Assembly: GCF_030815585.1 (NCBI RefSeq)
Contig: NZ_JAUSWY010000001.1
Coordinates: 3,410,001 to 3,474,000, forward strand
From: Arthrobacter pascens
GTDB lineage: Bacteria > Actinomycetota > Actinomycetes > Actinomycetales > Micrococcaceae
Direction of reading: 5' to 3'
Length of the DNA stretch: 64,000 nucleotides
Part shown: one piece after another, positions 33,096-44,300 of the stretch
Numbering within the stretch: the stretch's first letter is position 1
Layout of the letters: every line of letters starts with the position of its first letter
Made by a program: the position numbers and the translations under genes
Notes under the pieces: generated by a model
What the model was told of the DNA's origin: nothing
Seen by the model: only the letters and a program-made list of their open reading frames with translations
The model's database searches: none

Positions 33096-33823
33096 ATGGA
33101 ATCCGAGGTCCGGAATCTCAGCCTCCGCACAGGCATCACGGTCCCGTGCCTCGTCCAAGGCAGCGCCGAAGCAAGGCCGCTGCTCCTGTTGCACGCATGG
33201 GGCGAATCCCAGAGAAGCTTTGACCGTCTCCTACCCCTGCTGGCCGGCTTCAGGGTTTACGTTCCCGACCTCCGCGGACAGGGCGCTGCAGACAAACCGG
33301 AGGACGGCTATTCGCTGGCAGAACAGGCCGAGGATGCCGCCGCGATTCCGGATGCCGTCAGTGTGGAAAGGGCATTCGTCCTTGGCTCCTCCAGCGGAGG
33401 CTACGTCGCCCAGCAGTTGGCCGCTGCGTACCCCGGGCGGGTCGCGGGGTTGGTGCTGGTGGGCTCTCCCCTGAGCCTCCGGGGTCGGCCGCCCTTCGCC
33501 GACGAAGTGGAGGGCCTGACATCGAGAACCTGGTCCGCAACGGCGTCAGGATGCCGGCGCACGCCTGGAAGCGCATCCTGGACGGCCTGTGTGCGGCCAC
33601 GCCGCCCACCGAGGCCGGAACCATTCATGCGCCCACGCTGATCTTGTGGGGCGGCCAGGACAGTCTGCTGCCGCGGAGGGACCAGGAAGCCCTGGCGGCT
33701 CGAATAGCCGGCTCCGTGTTGAAGGTCTACCCCGATGTAGCGCACGCGGTTTTATGGGAGTGCCCGGAACAGGTGGCGCAGGACGCGACGGCGTTCCTTG
33801 GTTCTATGGGGTTGAGGGCCTAA
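33096..33823 (+). pseudogene. Alpha/beta hydrolase with internal deletion and frameshift
   Basis: The first frame encodes the N-terminal half: HAWGESQRSF oxyanion region, VPDLRGQG, and nucleophile motif LGSSSGGYV. After about 33520 the homologous sequence continues in another frame (ENLVRNGVRMPAHAWKRILDG), reaching the Asp region (LILWGGQDSLLP) and catalytic His (DVAHAVLWE). The junction skips about 20-30 residues expected in the lid, so the lesion is a deletion that also shifted the frame. It is not a simple one-base error. The stop interlocks with that of the convergent MFS gene. Confidence 0.82.
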
Positions 33824-35199
33824 TCCGTCCGCTCCCGCCACAGCAGGGTCACCAGAAACGCCACCATGCTGAGTACCAGCATGGCCACCACCATCAGCCC
33901 CCAATTCCCCTGGTCCACGCCGCCGCCTGCGAAGACACCGATCATCACCGTGGCGGTAATTGCGCCAACGTATCGGCACGTCTGGAAGATCCCGGCCGCA
34001 ACGCCCCGTTCCTGCGCCCGGGTGGAGACGAACATGCCCTGGTTGGACGCGATACTCACCACTCCATACGGAATGCCCATGAGGGCGGTGAGGGCCAGAA
34101 CCAGCGGAATGGACAGTGAGCCGGTAAGGAGCCACATCAGCCCGGCCACTGCCGTCAAAAGTACGACGCCAGCGATCAGCACCCGCCGTACGCCGAACCT
34201 GTACATAGCGCGGACTGCCCACGGCGTGGCCAAGACTGACATGGTGGCCAGAGGCAGCATCAGCAGACCCACCAGACCGGGATCGTAGCCAGCCGCTTCC
34301 TGCAGCAGCTGCGGCAGGCCGAAGAACACAAAGTAGTAGACGCTGCTGAAAACGGCGAACCCCAGGTACACCAGCATCAGCGGGCGGTTCCTGCCCAGAA
34401 GACGCAGGTCCAGGAAGGGCGGGCTGAACCGGAGTTCGCGCCACACAAACAACGCGGCGATCAGCGTTCCGGCGCCCAGCATCCACCAGCGGTATCCCGG
34501 GGCCACGTTCAGCAGGGCCATCATCACCAGCAGCAGGGAACCGACGAAGCCCAGGATGCCCGGGATGTCCGAATCGCGGACCAGCTCACCGAGGCTTCCG
34601 CGTTCGCGGGCTTCGTCTGCCGGGGCCACCTGCCGGACGATGAGGAGCGCCGCCAGAGCCAGCGGCACGTTGACCAGGAACAGCGCTTCCCAGCCCACCA
34701 GGCCAACTAGCAGTCCGCCCACCACCGGTCCTACCGCTGCCGCGGATGTGTTGGCCATCTGGATCCGGCCCAGCGGACGGGAAGATTCCAGCTTTGCGCG
34801 CTGCGCGATTGCCCCGATCATCACCACCGCACTGGGATAGGCCGCCGCGGTCCCCAGCGCCATCACGGCGCGGGCCACGCAGAGCAGGGAGAAGTTGGGC
34901 GAGAACGGAGCCAGCGCACACGTGACCGCTACCAGCCCCATTCCCAGCATGAACATGCGGCGGGGCCCGAACCTGTCCGCGAGCCTGCCCATCAGCGGCT
35001 GGCCTGCCGCGGAGCTGAGGTAGAAGGAGGTGATGACCCAGGTGACCGTGGCGACGTCGAGCCCGAAGTCCGCGCGCAGCACCACCAGGGCCACCGCGAT
35101 CATTGAGGAGTTCAGCGGGTTCAGCGCCGTGCCCAGGCTGAGGCCGGCGACCGCCAGTCCGGTCCGGGGTTCGTTGCTCACGGTAACAGTCTGGCGCAC
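33820..35199 (-). CDS. MFS transporter (multidrug-efflux-like)
   Basis: A 459-residue major facilitator with roughly 12-14 membrane spans. The start is GTG at 35199, or another GTG six codons later. Motif A-like GRLADRFGPRRMF follows span 2, and motif C-like patterns occur in span 5 (AVGPVVGGLLVGLVG). The profile fits the DHA2/EmrB-type drug:proton antiporters. No adjacent regulator is present. The substrate is not readable. Confidence 0.88.
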   Translation of the reverse strand: MRQTVTVSNEPRTGLAVAGLSLGTALNPLNSSMIAVALVVLRADFGLDVATVTWVITSFYLSSAAGQPLMGRLADRFGPRRMFMLGMGLVAVTCALAPFSPNFSLLCVARAVMALGTAAAYPSAVVMIGAIAQRAKLESSRPLGRIQMANTSAAAVGPVVGGLLVGLVGWEALFLVNVPLALAALLIVRQVAPADEARERGSLGELVRDSDIPGILGFVGSLLLVMMALLNVAPGYRWWMLGAGTLIAALFVWRELRFSPPFLDLRLLGRNRPLMLVYLGFAVFSSVYYFVFFGLPQLLQEAAGYDPGLVGLLMLPLATMSVLATPWAVRAMYRFGVRRVLIAGVVLLTAVAGLMWLLTGSLSIPLVLALTALMGIPYGVVSIASNQGMFVSTRAQERGVAAGIFQTCRYVGAITATVMIGVFAGGGVDQGNWGLMVVAMLVLSMVAFLVTLLWRERTD

Positions 35200-35264
35200 G
35201 GGCTTCCGGATCCACCACTTCGTGAAGTCGGCGCACCGGTTCCATGAAGGATCCCATGAAAAAG

Positions 35265-35299
35265 GGGGTATGCGGCACTGTTGATGTGCCGCATACCCC
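35265..35299 (-). terminator. Rho-independent terminator of the giant GH43 gene
   Basis: On the minus strand a perfect 14-bp stem (GGGGTATGCGGCAC and its complement) with a 7-nt loop is followed by CCTTTTTC. It lies about 40 nt past the stop of the 3253-residue gene and is the clearest intrinsic terminator in the window. Confidence 0.9.
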
Positions 35300-35341
35300 T
35301 GGTCCAGATATGTGGTTCCGCCGGTCAGGTCACTTCTTGGC

Positions 35342-38300
35342 TCACTTTTTTACTGTGACGTTGACTGTGGCTGCGGGCTCCCCGTCACTGCCCGTTGCAG
35401 TGACGGTCAGGGGTCCCGGCGGGGTGGTCGCCGGGATCTGCAGCGTAACTTTTCCTGCGCCCTTCACATCGGTGGACACCGAGCCCAGGGTAGTGCCCCC
35501 GGCCGTCAGGACAACCCGGTCCCAGCGGTCGAAGCCGGCCACCGTGAAGGTCAGGGAAGCACCGGGCTTCACCGTGGCGGAGCTGGCCTTCAGGGAAGGT
35601 GCCACATCCGCGGTGATCTTCACTGCGGTGGTGCGGACCTTATCGGCGTTGCCGGCCTCGTCGAAGGACCGGTAACTGACCATGTAGTCACCGCGGGTGG
35701 AGATCCTCAGCGGGGTGCCGGCAGCGATCGTGGTCCACGCGCCCAGGTTGAGGCGGTATTCGATCTTGGCGACACCTGACAGCGAGTCCTGGGCCGAGAA
35801 GATCACGGTCACCGGGTTCCGCGGAGTCCCGGTGCCTGACTCCGGCGTGGTGACGGCCGCCGTCGTCGGCACGATCTTGTCGATCTTCACTGCCACACTG
35901 CCAGCCGACCCGTCCATCACCACGTTGTCCTTCAGCAAACGGTGATCCACTGTATGCGGGCCGTTCGCCGAGATGGTGAACGGCTGCGCCGCCGACTTCC
36001 ACGCACCACCGTCGAAGCGGTACTGTGCCGCCGTCCCGGCCGGCGCAGTGATCTTCACGCTGACATCCTTGGCATACCACCCCTCCGCCGACGGCTGGGC
36101 CGCCGAGGTAAGAGTCACGTCCGCCTTGGGCGCCGCTGCCGCCGGCACCAGCACCGACTGTGCAACACTCACATTTCCTGCGGAGTCCACCGCCCGGTAC
36201 TCCACTGTGGCGGCACCTGCGCCCACCGTTACGTCGGCGCTCGCACTCGCCGACAGCGTCCAAGGCTCAGCACTGTTGACCCGGTACTCCAGGCCGGCCA
36301 CGCCGGAACCTGGATCCGCGTCGGCACCCGTGACGGTGACCTTGCGGGCCGCAGCGTCCACCTCTGCCGACGCCGACGGGACCACCCGATCGATCCTGAT
36401 GTCCCGGTCGATGACGGCAGACACGTTGCCTGCCTGGTCCACCGCGCGGATCTTCAAGCCAGGGCTGCCATCCGTCAACTGCAGCGGCGCGAACACATCC
36501 CAGGTGAGCCCTCCGTCCCGGCTGATCTCGATCGACGGCGCCGTTCCGCTGTCATCCGTAGCAGCGGCAGTCACACTCACGGTTGACTTCCACCAGCCGT
36601 TGGAGCCGTCCGGAGCGTCGGGAGACACGGTCACAGTCAGCAGCGGCGCGGTGGTGTCCGGTGCCGCGATGATGACCGTTGCAGCCTGCTCCGCGGAGAC
36701 GTTGCCTGCAACGTCGGACGCCCGGTACGCCAGCGTATGGCTGCCCGCTCCGGAGACCGGAAGCGGCCCGTCGTAGGCGGTCCACGGACCGCCGTCCAGC
36801 GAGTACTCCACCGCAGCCAGTCCCGAACCGCCCTCCGCGTCAGTGCCGGCCAGCGTCACGACCACAGGGCCCAGTGAAGCCCCGCCCTGGTCATCGAACG
36901 ACGCCGAAACCTCGGGCGCCGTCACGTCACGCCTGACCTCCAGCGTGGTGACCGCGGACTGGTTTCCGGCCTCATCCGTGGCCCTGACCTCAACAGCGGA
37001 CGTGCCTTCGCCGATCGCGACGGCCGCCGAATAAGTTAGCCAGTCACCGCCGTCGAGCCTGTACTCAATGGTCGCGGCAGAATCGTCGGCAGCGGACGCA
37101 ACCAAAGCCACATCCCCGGTGTACCAGCCGTTGCTGCCGGTCGGTTCAGCAGGATCCAAAGCGGCGGTCAGTACCGGCGCTGCCGAGTCCGGGACGACAA
37201 CCTTGACCTGCACGTTCTTGTGAGCCTCAGCGAGCTCTTCGGCTGCCGTCATGTTCAGGACCGGCTGGCCGTCGAAGCCGAAGTGCACCGTTGCCGCCCT
37301 GGCATGCCGCCCTGGATCGAAAAGGCCGCCGTCTCCCTTGTCGCCGGGCCCTGAAACCTCTCCGACTGTCCGCGAGTGGAACACGATGACCGGGTTTCCG
37401 TACTCGTCCACAGTGAAGGAGTTGTGGCCGGGGCCGGCCTGGCCGGGAACGTCAGCAGTGGTCAGGATCGGATACGGGTTCTTGGTCCACGACGCCGGGT
37501 TCATCAGGTCTCCATTGTCGGCAGCCGATAGCAAGCCGACGCAGTAGGCCGCGTCCACTGTTGCCGCCGAGAACGTGACGAACACCTTTCCGTCCTTCTT
37601 GATGACGGCCGGACCCTCGTTAATCGACAGCCCTGCGTTCTTCTCCCAGGCCATCGTCGGTGTGGACAGCAGGACCGACTTGCTGGTCAGCTGCGACGGA
37701 TCAGCGGGGTCGATGGTGGCCATGCGCAACATGGAGGGACCAGGATTTTCGGCCCACACCACGTAGTGCTTGCCGGCGTTCTCGAAGTACGTCATGTCCA
37801 GCGAGAAACTCCGGAAGGCGTCTGTGTCGCCGGCTGCGGGCTTCATCCGGCCAAGTTCACGCCATTTGCTCGGATCCATCAGATCGTTGCCGTCCAGCTT
37901 GAGCACCACAGGCCGGATGCTCCACACACTGCTGTCGATACTGGCGCTGAAAAACACGTACCAGCTGTCGCCCACCTTGTGCAGTTCCGGCGCCCAGATG
38001 TACCGGTTGAGCGCTGAGGTGTTCTCGTCCCAGATGGTGATTTCGGGTGCACTGCCCAGCCCGGCGATCGTCGTTGCCCGGCGCAGGGTCACGCGATCGT
38101 AGCCCTCAGGGTCTCCGCTGCCCACCATCGGGTAGGAAGCGGTGAAGTAGTAATAGCCGTCATCGCCGCGGATCACGTCCGGATCGGCCCGCTGTGCAAC
38201 AAGCTTCTCGGGGTAGGTGGGCCGCTGTACGGTGCCGTTGACCGTGTAGGTGCCGGGTTTGCCGGTTTCGACGGCGGCCACGTCGGCCGGGTTCCACTGC

Positions 38301-41300
38301 ACGCCCATCGTGGTGGTGGAACCGTTGTTGTACTGCACCTCCGACGTCGTCGGCAGCGTGAGCTGCCCGCCGCCGTCGAGCGTGACATCGCTGAACGGAG
38401 CTACGCCGGTGTTGAACGGACGGCTGTACTTGGCGATGACGCGGTCGTACTCGGTCTTCGTCAGACCGATCGATGACGCCTCCAGGGCGCCCGACGGGAA
38501 CGTACCCTGGCCTGATGCGGGCACCGCCGGCACCTCAACCGGATCCTTGAAGGATGAGAAGTCCTTCGTGGTGACCTGGTAGGTCTTGCCGTCGGTCTTT
38601 GATACGAAGGTCAGGCGGTAGGCCGCGATGCTGTTGTCGTACTTCACTGCAACGGAGCCTGCTGCCATGTTCCTGTTGTTGAAGGCGACAAGCCGTTCTC
38701 CCGTGAAGGTCACGAGATCAGCCGAGTCGTAGACGTAGATCGACGACGAGTTGCTGTCCACGGTGGCGACGAGCCCGAAGGACCCGTCAACCTTCCGGAA
38801 CAACGTCGGTGAACCGAACTTCGCCGCACCGAGGGTGGGGTACAGGACGGGACGGCCGTTGTTCAGGCCTGCGTAAGTGGCGCCGCCAAGGGCTGCGGCA
38901 TCCTGGGAAGCCAGGTGCAGGGCATCGGTGCGGGCAGTGTTGCCCGACTGGATGTAGGACCCAATCCGCCCGCCGTCCGCAGCCAGTACCTTCACGTTAT
39001 AGGTGCGGACCTCCGTCAGGCCGTTGGCGGCGAACGTCGCCGTCAGGGTAACCGTCACGTCCTCCGCGGCCGGCCGGGTCACCGTGCCCGTGTCGGAGAG
39101 CACCTGGGCGTTGGAGGACTGCCAGGTGAGAGTTACGTTCCCGACAGCGGTCAGCAGGCGGATGTCCTCCGTGACGACGTCGACCGCCGGGTTGTAGGAA
39201 TTCGCCACCAGTTGCAGGTCCTTCTGTGGAGTGTTCGCAATCACGGTGAAGGTGAAGGCGCGGGTGGTGGCCTGGCCGGCCAGTTCGAGGGTCGCGGTCA
39301 GCGTGACGGTGACGTCCTCGGTAGCGGGCCGGGTGACCTTGCCGTTCGCGTCCAGGTGCGCCGGGTCCGAACTGGACCAGGTGATCTTCGAGCCCTTCGC
39401 CCCGGCCTGCGGCAGCGTCAGGTCAGCCGCGATGGACTTGGGGCCCAGGTCCAAGGCAGCCGCGTCAGCATCCAAGGCAGCCTTCGCCACTGCCGGGTCC
39501 GAACCCGCGTAGTAGGCATTCGCCACGTCGGCGTCGGACAGCGCGGTGCTGTACACCGACACATCCCGGACCCCACCCTTGTAGAAGTTGTCCGGGTAGG
39601 AGGACCGGCCGATGTAGCCCACAAGTCCGGTGCCAAAGTCACTTACCGTCCGGGTGGTGGCGACGGTGCCGATCTTGCTCCCGTTGTAGTACCCGGTGAT
39701 GGACCCCGGCTTGATCACCGTGGTGTACAGGCCCCAGGAATTGTTGGTGGCCGGGCCGGGGATGCCCTTCGACGCTGTGGTCGGCGAGATGCCGGCCTCG
39801 GTCCCCCACGGCGCAGACGGGACGTTCCCGTCAGTGATCACGGATTTGAACAGGCCCTGCGGGTTGCGCGGGTTGAGCAGCCAGTACTGGCTCGGCGGCG
39901 AGGCGGCCGAACCGAAGAACATCGCTGCGTAGTTCCCTGAGCCGGTCTCATTTTTCAGCCAGGCGGAGATAGTCAGCGTGTTCTGGCCGTCAAACATCCC
40001 GGTGGGCAGCTTCACGTGCGCGGCCCCGCTCGTCGAGGAACCGCCGGGCAGCGTCAGCTCCTTACCCGAAATTGTCGCGCCGTTGCCGACGATGGTAGCG
40101 GTCTTCCCGTTCCCGGACGCGTCGGCCACGGAGGTCCCCACGACGGACGAAAAGTCGTAACGGGCCAGCACTTGCGAACCGATCACTGCCGGCGACGACT
40201 TAGCCGAGACCGCCGAGTCACCCACAGCGTTGGTGGCCACTACCGTGGCCTGGTAGCTGCCCGGCTCCAGGTCCGCAAAGCGGTGCGAGCTGATGGAGGC
40301 GTCCACCTGGATGGTGCGGTGGACGGCGCCCTCTGACGTGTAAAGGGTCACGGTGTAACCGGTGATGGGAGAGCCGCCGTCGCCCGGCGTTACCCAGGCA
40401 GCGGTCAGTGACGTGCCGTCGGCATTCAGCGACGGCGCGGCCGGTGGCGCCGGCGCCACCGCCTCGCCCGTGGCGGGCACCGTTACCGTGATGCTCACGG
40501 CAGCTTTGTCCGGCGCCACTTCCTCGCTGGTGCTCATGTCCAGCACCGGGCGTCCGTCCTCGGCCCAGTGCACGCGCCGCAGGAAGGTGTCCCGGAGTGA
40601 GGTGTTGGTCGACTTGGCGTGGTAGACCAACACCAGGTTGCCGTCCTCATCGGTGGTGAAGCTGTTATGGCCCGGCCCGAGCTGCGCGATGGCAGGGTCG
40701 CTCTTAAGGATGGGTGAGTTGCCCTTCGTCCAGTTGGACTGGTCTGTAAGGTCCACTTCCGAGGAGGCGGTGAGCAGGCCGACGGCGTAGGTGGTGTCCA
40801 CGTTCGAGCCTGAGTAAGTGAGGAACACTTTGCCGTCGCGCTTGATGACGAAGGGGCCTTCGGCCACGTTGGTGGTGTTGGTGTCCCAGCCGTACTCCGA
40901 GGTCACCAGCTTCTTGGGCTCGCTGGTCAGCCGCGTCGGGTCGGACGGGTTGACCGTGGCGATCCAGATCTCCGCATCACCGTTCGGGCTGCCAATGTAG
41001 CGCTGGGACCAGGCGACGTAGGACCTACCGCCGTCCTCAAAGTAGGTCATGTCCAGGCTGATGCCGGGGTGGCTGGCGTCGCGTTGCAGCGGCGAACCGT
41101 CGGCCTTCAAAACCTGCTTCGCCGGCTCCCAGTCGGCAGCGACCGTGGGGTCGCCGCCGGATTTGAGCTTCTGCACAAAGGCCTGCACCTTGTTCCAGCT
41201 GGCCTGCCCGATGCACGGCGCGTAGAAGATGTAGAGGTCCCCGGCCACTTCATGGAGCTCGGGAGCCCAGAAGCAGCCGGCAATGTTTGCACTGCCTCCG

Positions 41301-44300
41301 ATGGTAGCGACGGAGTGGTCGGCCGCCGTCTTCAGGCCCACGATGGTGCTGGCCTTGCGCAGGAACATGCTCTTCGCGTTGATGACGTTGGCATCGTCGG
41401 TGGCGATGAACAGGTAACTGTCCTTCCACTTGAGGATTGCCGGGTCCGCTTCGGCCCCGATGAACGGAGTTGAGTAGGCCCGCTGCCGGACGGTGCCTCG
41501 CACCGTGTACTGCCCGGGCACGGCGGTGTTGACGGCCGCAACGTCCTCGGCTTTCCAATCCACCGGCAGCGAAGCCGTGGAACCGTCAGAGTAGTCCAGC
41601 GCTGCGGCGAGGCCGTTCAGGTCCACCGTGGTGTTCCTTCCAACCTCCTGGTTGGGAACCGTGACGGCGGTGTTGCGGATCCGCCCGTACCTGTTGGCGA
41701 GCCCGGTAGCCACAGTTTCGGTGACCGGAAGGACGGTGGACGGTGCCGAGCCCGGGACGGCAGTGGTCACGGCCGGGTCATCGATGGTCAACGTTCCGGT
41801 TCCCAATTCACCTCGGCTGCCGGGGATGCTGAGGCTGCCGAACGAGGTGTGGTAGGCCGTGCCGTCGTCGGCTGTCCAGGCCACACGATAGGCCGAGGCC
41901 GCGGAGTCCCACACCGCCTTGGGCTTGTTCACACCGTTGGTGACGCCGAGGTCAACCAGGCCGACCTCGGTGTAGGTCAACAGGTCTGGGGAGGTGAAGT
42001 ACAACAGCGAGCTGGCGGCAGAGGAATCATCGGATCCATTGTCAATTGCCCGCGTGGCGACGACGCCGTACCCGCCGGTGGCCAACTGGAACACGTACGG
42101 GTTCCGGAGGGTTCGCGTGCTCAGGATGTCCAGTGCGCCGGTGGGGGCCGCCTTCGCGAACAGGATCCCGTAGTTGTCGTTCAGGGCCTTGAAGTCGTCC
42201 GTTGTCGCGCCGAGGCCGAGGTGCATGCTGTAGGCGAGCTTTCCGCTGTACGTGGCGGTGTTCACCACGGCGCGCTCATAGCTCAAAACATACCGGGCCA
42301 GCTGTTCCGGCAGGACCGTGACGGTGAAGTCCTTGGTGACCTCGGCGTCGATCGCAGGATCGGCGGACCGGAGCGTCAGCGTGACCTTTGCGGTCACCGG
42401 AGCGCCGGCGCTGGTGCGCAGCACATTGTCCGTGATTGAAACTCCTGCGGTGCTGGTGGTGTAAGCAACAGCGTGTCCGCTCTGGGCGGCGGGCAAGGTT
42501 GTCCCAGAGACGATGGTGGGCCGGAGGACGTAGCGCTTGGCAGCCCGGGTGAGGTCGGCAACCGGGTTCTGGGCAACAACTGTCAGCTGGTACTGCCTGG
42601 TGACGGTATTGGTGCCAAGCTTGAGGGTTGCCGTAAGCGTGACCGGAGCATCGGCGTCGGCGGGACGGTTGACCCGGCCTGTGACAGAGATGACGGCAGG
42701 ATCCGAAGACTCCCAGCTGATGGCAGACCCTTTGGCTCCGCTGGTGGGCAGGGTGAGGTTGCCCGTCACTTGGGTCGGGCCCAGGTTGATGGCGTCGGCA
42801 TCGGACTGGAGGGCCGCGTCGAGGACGGCCGGGTCCACGGTGCTGAAGTAGTAGTCCTTGATCTGTTCTGCTGTTTTGGCGGTGCTGTGGACGCGCACGT
42901 CCCTGACCCCGCCCTTGTAAAAGGCGTCAGCGTAGGACGACCGGCCGATGTAGGAGACAAGCCCAGTGCCGAAATCGCTCACCGTGCGGGTGGTGGCAAC
43001 CGTTCCGATCTTGGTTCCGTTGTAGTACCCGGTGATCTGGTTGGGTTCCACCACGGTGGTGTAGAGGCCCCAGGAATTGTCCGTCACAGGACCAGCGATT
43101 CCGCGTGAGGCGGTTGTGGGCGAGATGCCAGCCTCCGTCCCCCAAGGGGCGCTCGTGTTCTGCCCATCCGTGATCACGGACTTGAAACGGCCTTGCGGGT
43201 TCCGCGGATTGAGCAGCCAGTACTGGCTGGGCAGGGAGTTCGTCCCGCCGAAGAACATTGCCGCGTAGTTTCCGGCGGCGGTCTCGTTTCTCAGCCAGGC
43301 GGAGATGGTCAGCGTGTTCTGGCCATCGAACGTTCCGGTGGGCAGCTGGACGTAGCCGGCAGTGCTGTTCGACGCGCCGCCGGGCAGGGTCAGGACATCG
43401 CCGTTGACGGTGGCGCCGGTGCCCTTAATGGCACCGTCGCGGCCCCAGGGGGACGAGTCCAGCACCACGGTGCCCTTGACCTTGGAGAAGTCGTAGTGGA
43501 GCAGCGTGTCGCTGCCCGCCGGGATGACGGAGATCGTGGCGGCAGCAGTCAGGTCGGTTCCGGTGACGGCGCCGGTCACCGTGATGGTGCCTTCGCGGGT
43601 GTAGTAGTCAGCGGGCTCGGGAGCGTTCCAGGTTACTGCGAGTTCCCGAGTGCTGTTGTCGGCAAAGGTAACGGGCGCGGTCCGGGGCAGCTTCGCTTGG
43701 GTTCCGACGACGGTGACAGTCTTGACCGGGGCCACGGACGTCGCCTTGGGCAGGTAGGCGCCCATGAGGGCCTTCTGCTCGGCAGCTGTGATCGGCATGA
43801 TGGTGCCGTGGCGCGGAGCCGGGGAGGGCAGCGAGTACCCGGTCGGAACTGTCCAGTTGGCGTTCTGCAGGCCCGAGGAGAACAACGGGATGTACTTTCG
43901 GCCGCCGAACTCGTCAACGAACAAGTAATAACCGGGGCCGTTGACGTCGCCGTTATTGGCCTTGAATACGGTGGGTCCTTCGACGGCGGCGGTGCCGGCT
44001 TTCTTGCCGATGCAGGTGGCGTCGAGCTTCCAGGTGTCGGAAGTTGCAGAGGTAACGGTCGTCACCGCGGTCAGGCTGGTGGAGTGCTCCTGCATGATGT
44101 CCAGGCAGCCGGTGGTCTGGGCCTCGTCCTTGGTGAAACGGTAGTAGGTGCCGTTCTCGGCGATTACGGTGCTGTCGATCCTGGATTTGCCGGTGTTCTG
44201 CCACACCTTCGCCGGGCTGAACGTCACGAAGTCACGCGTGGTGGCATACAGCATCTGGTTGGGCTGGGCTTCGCTGTGGTCCGCGGTGGTGTAGAGCTTG

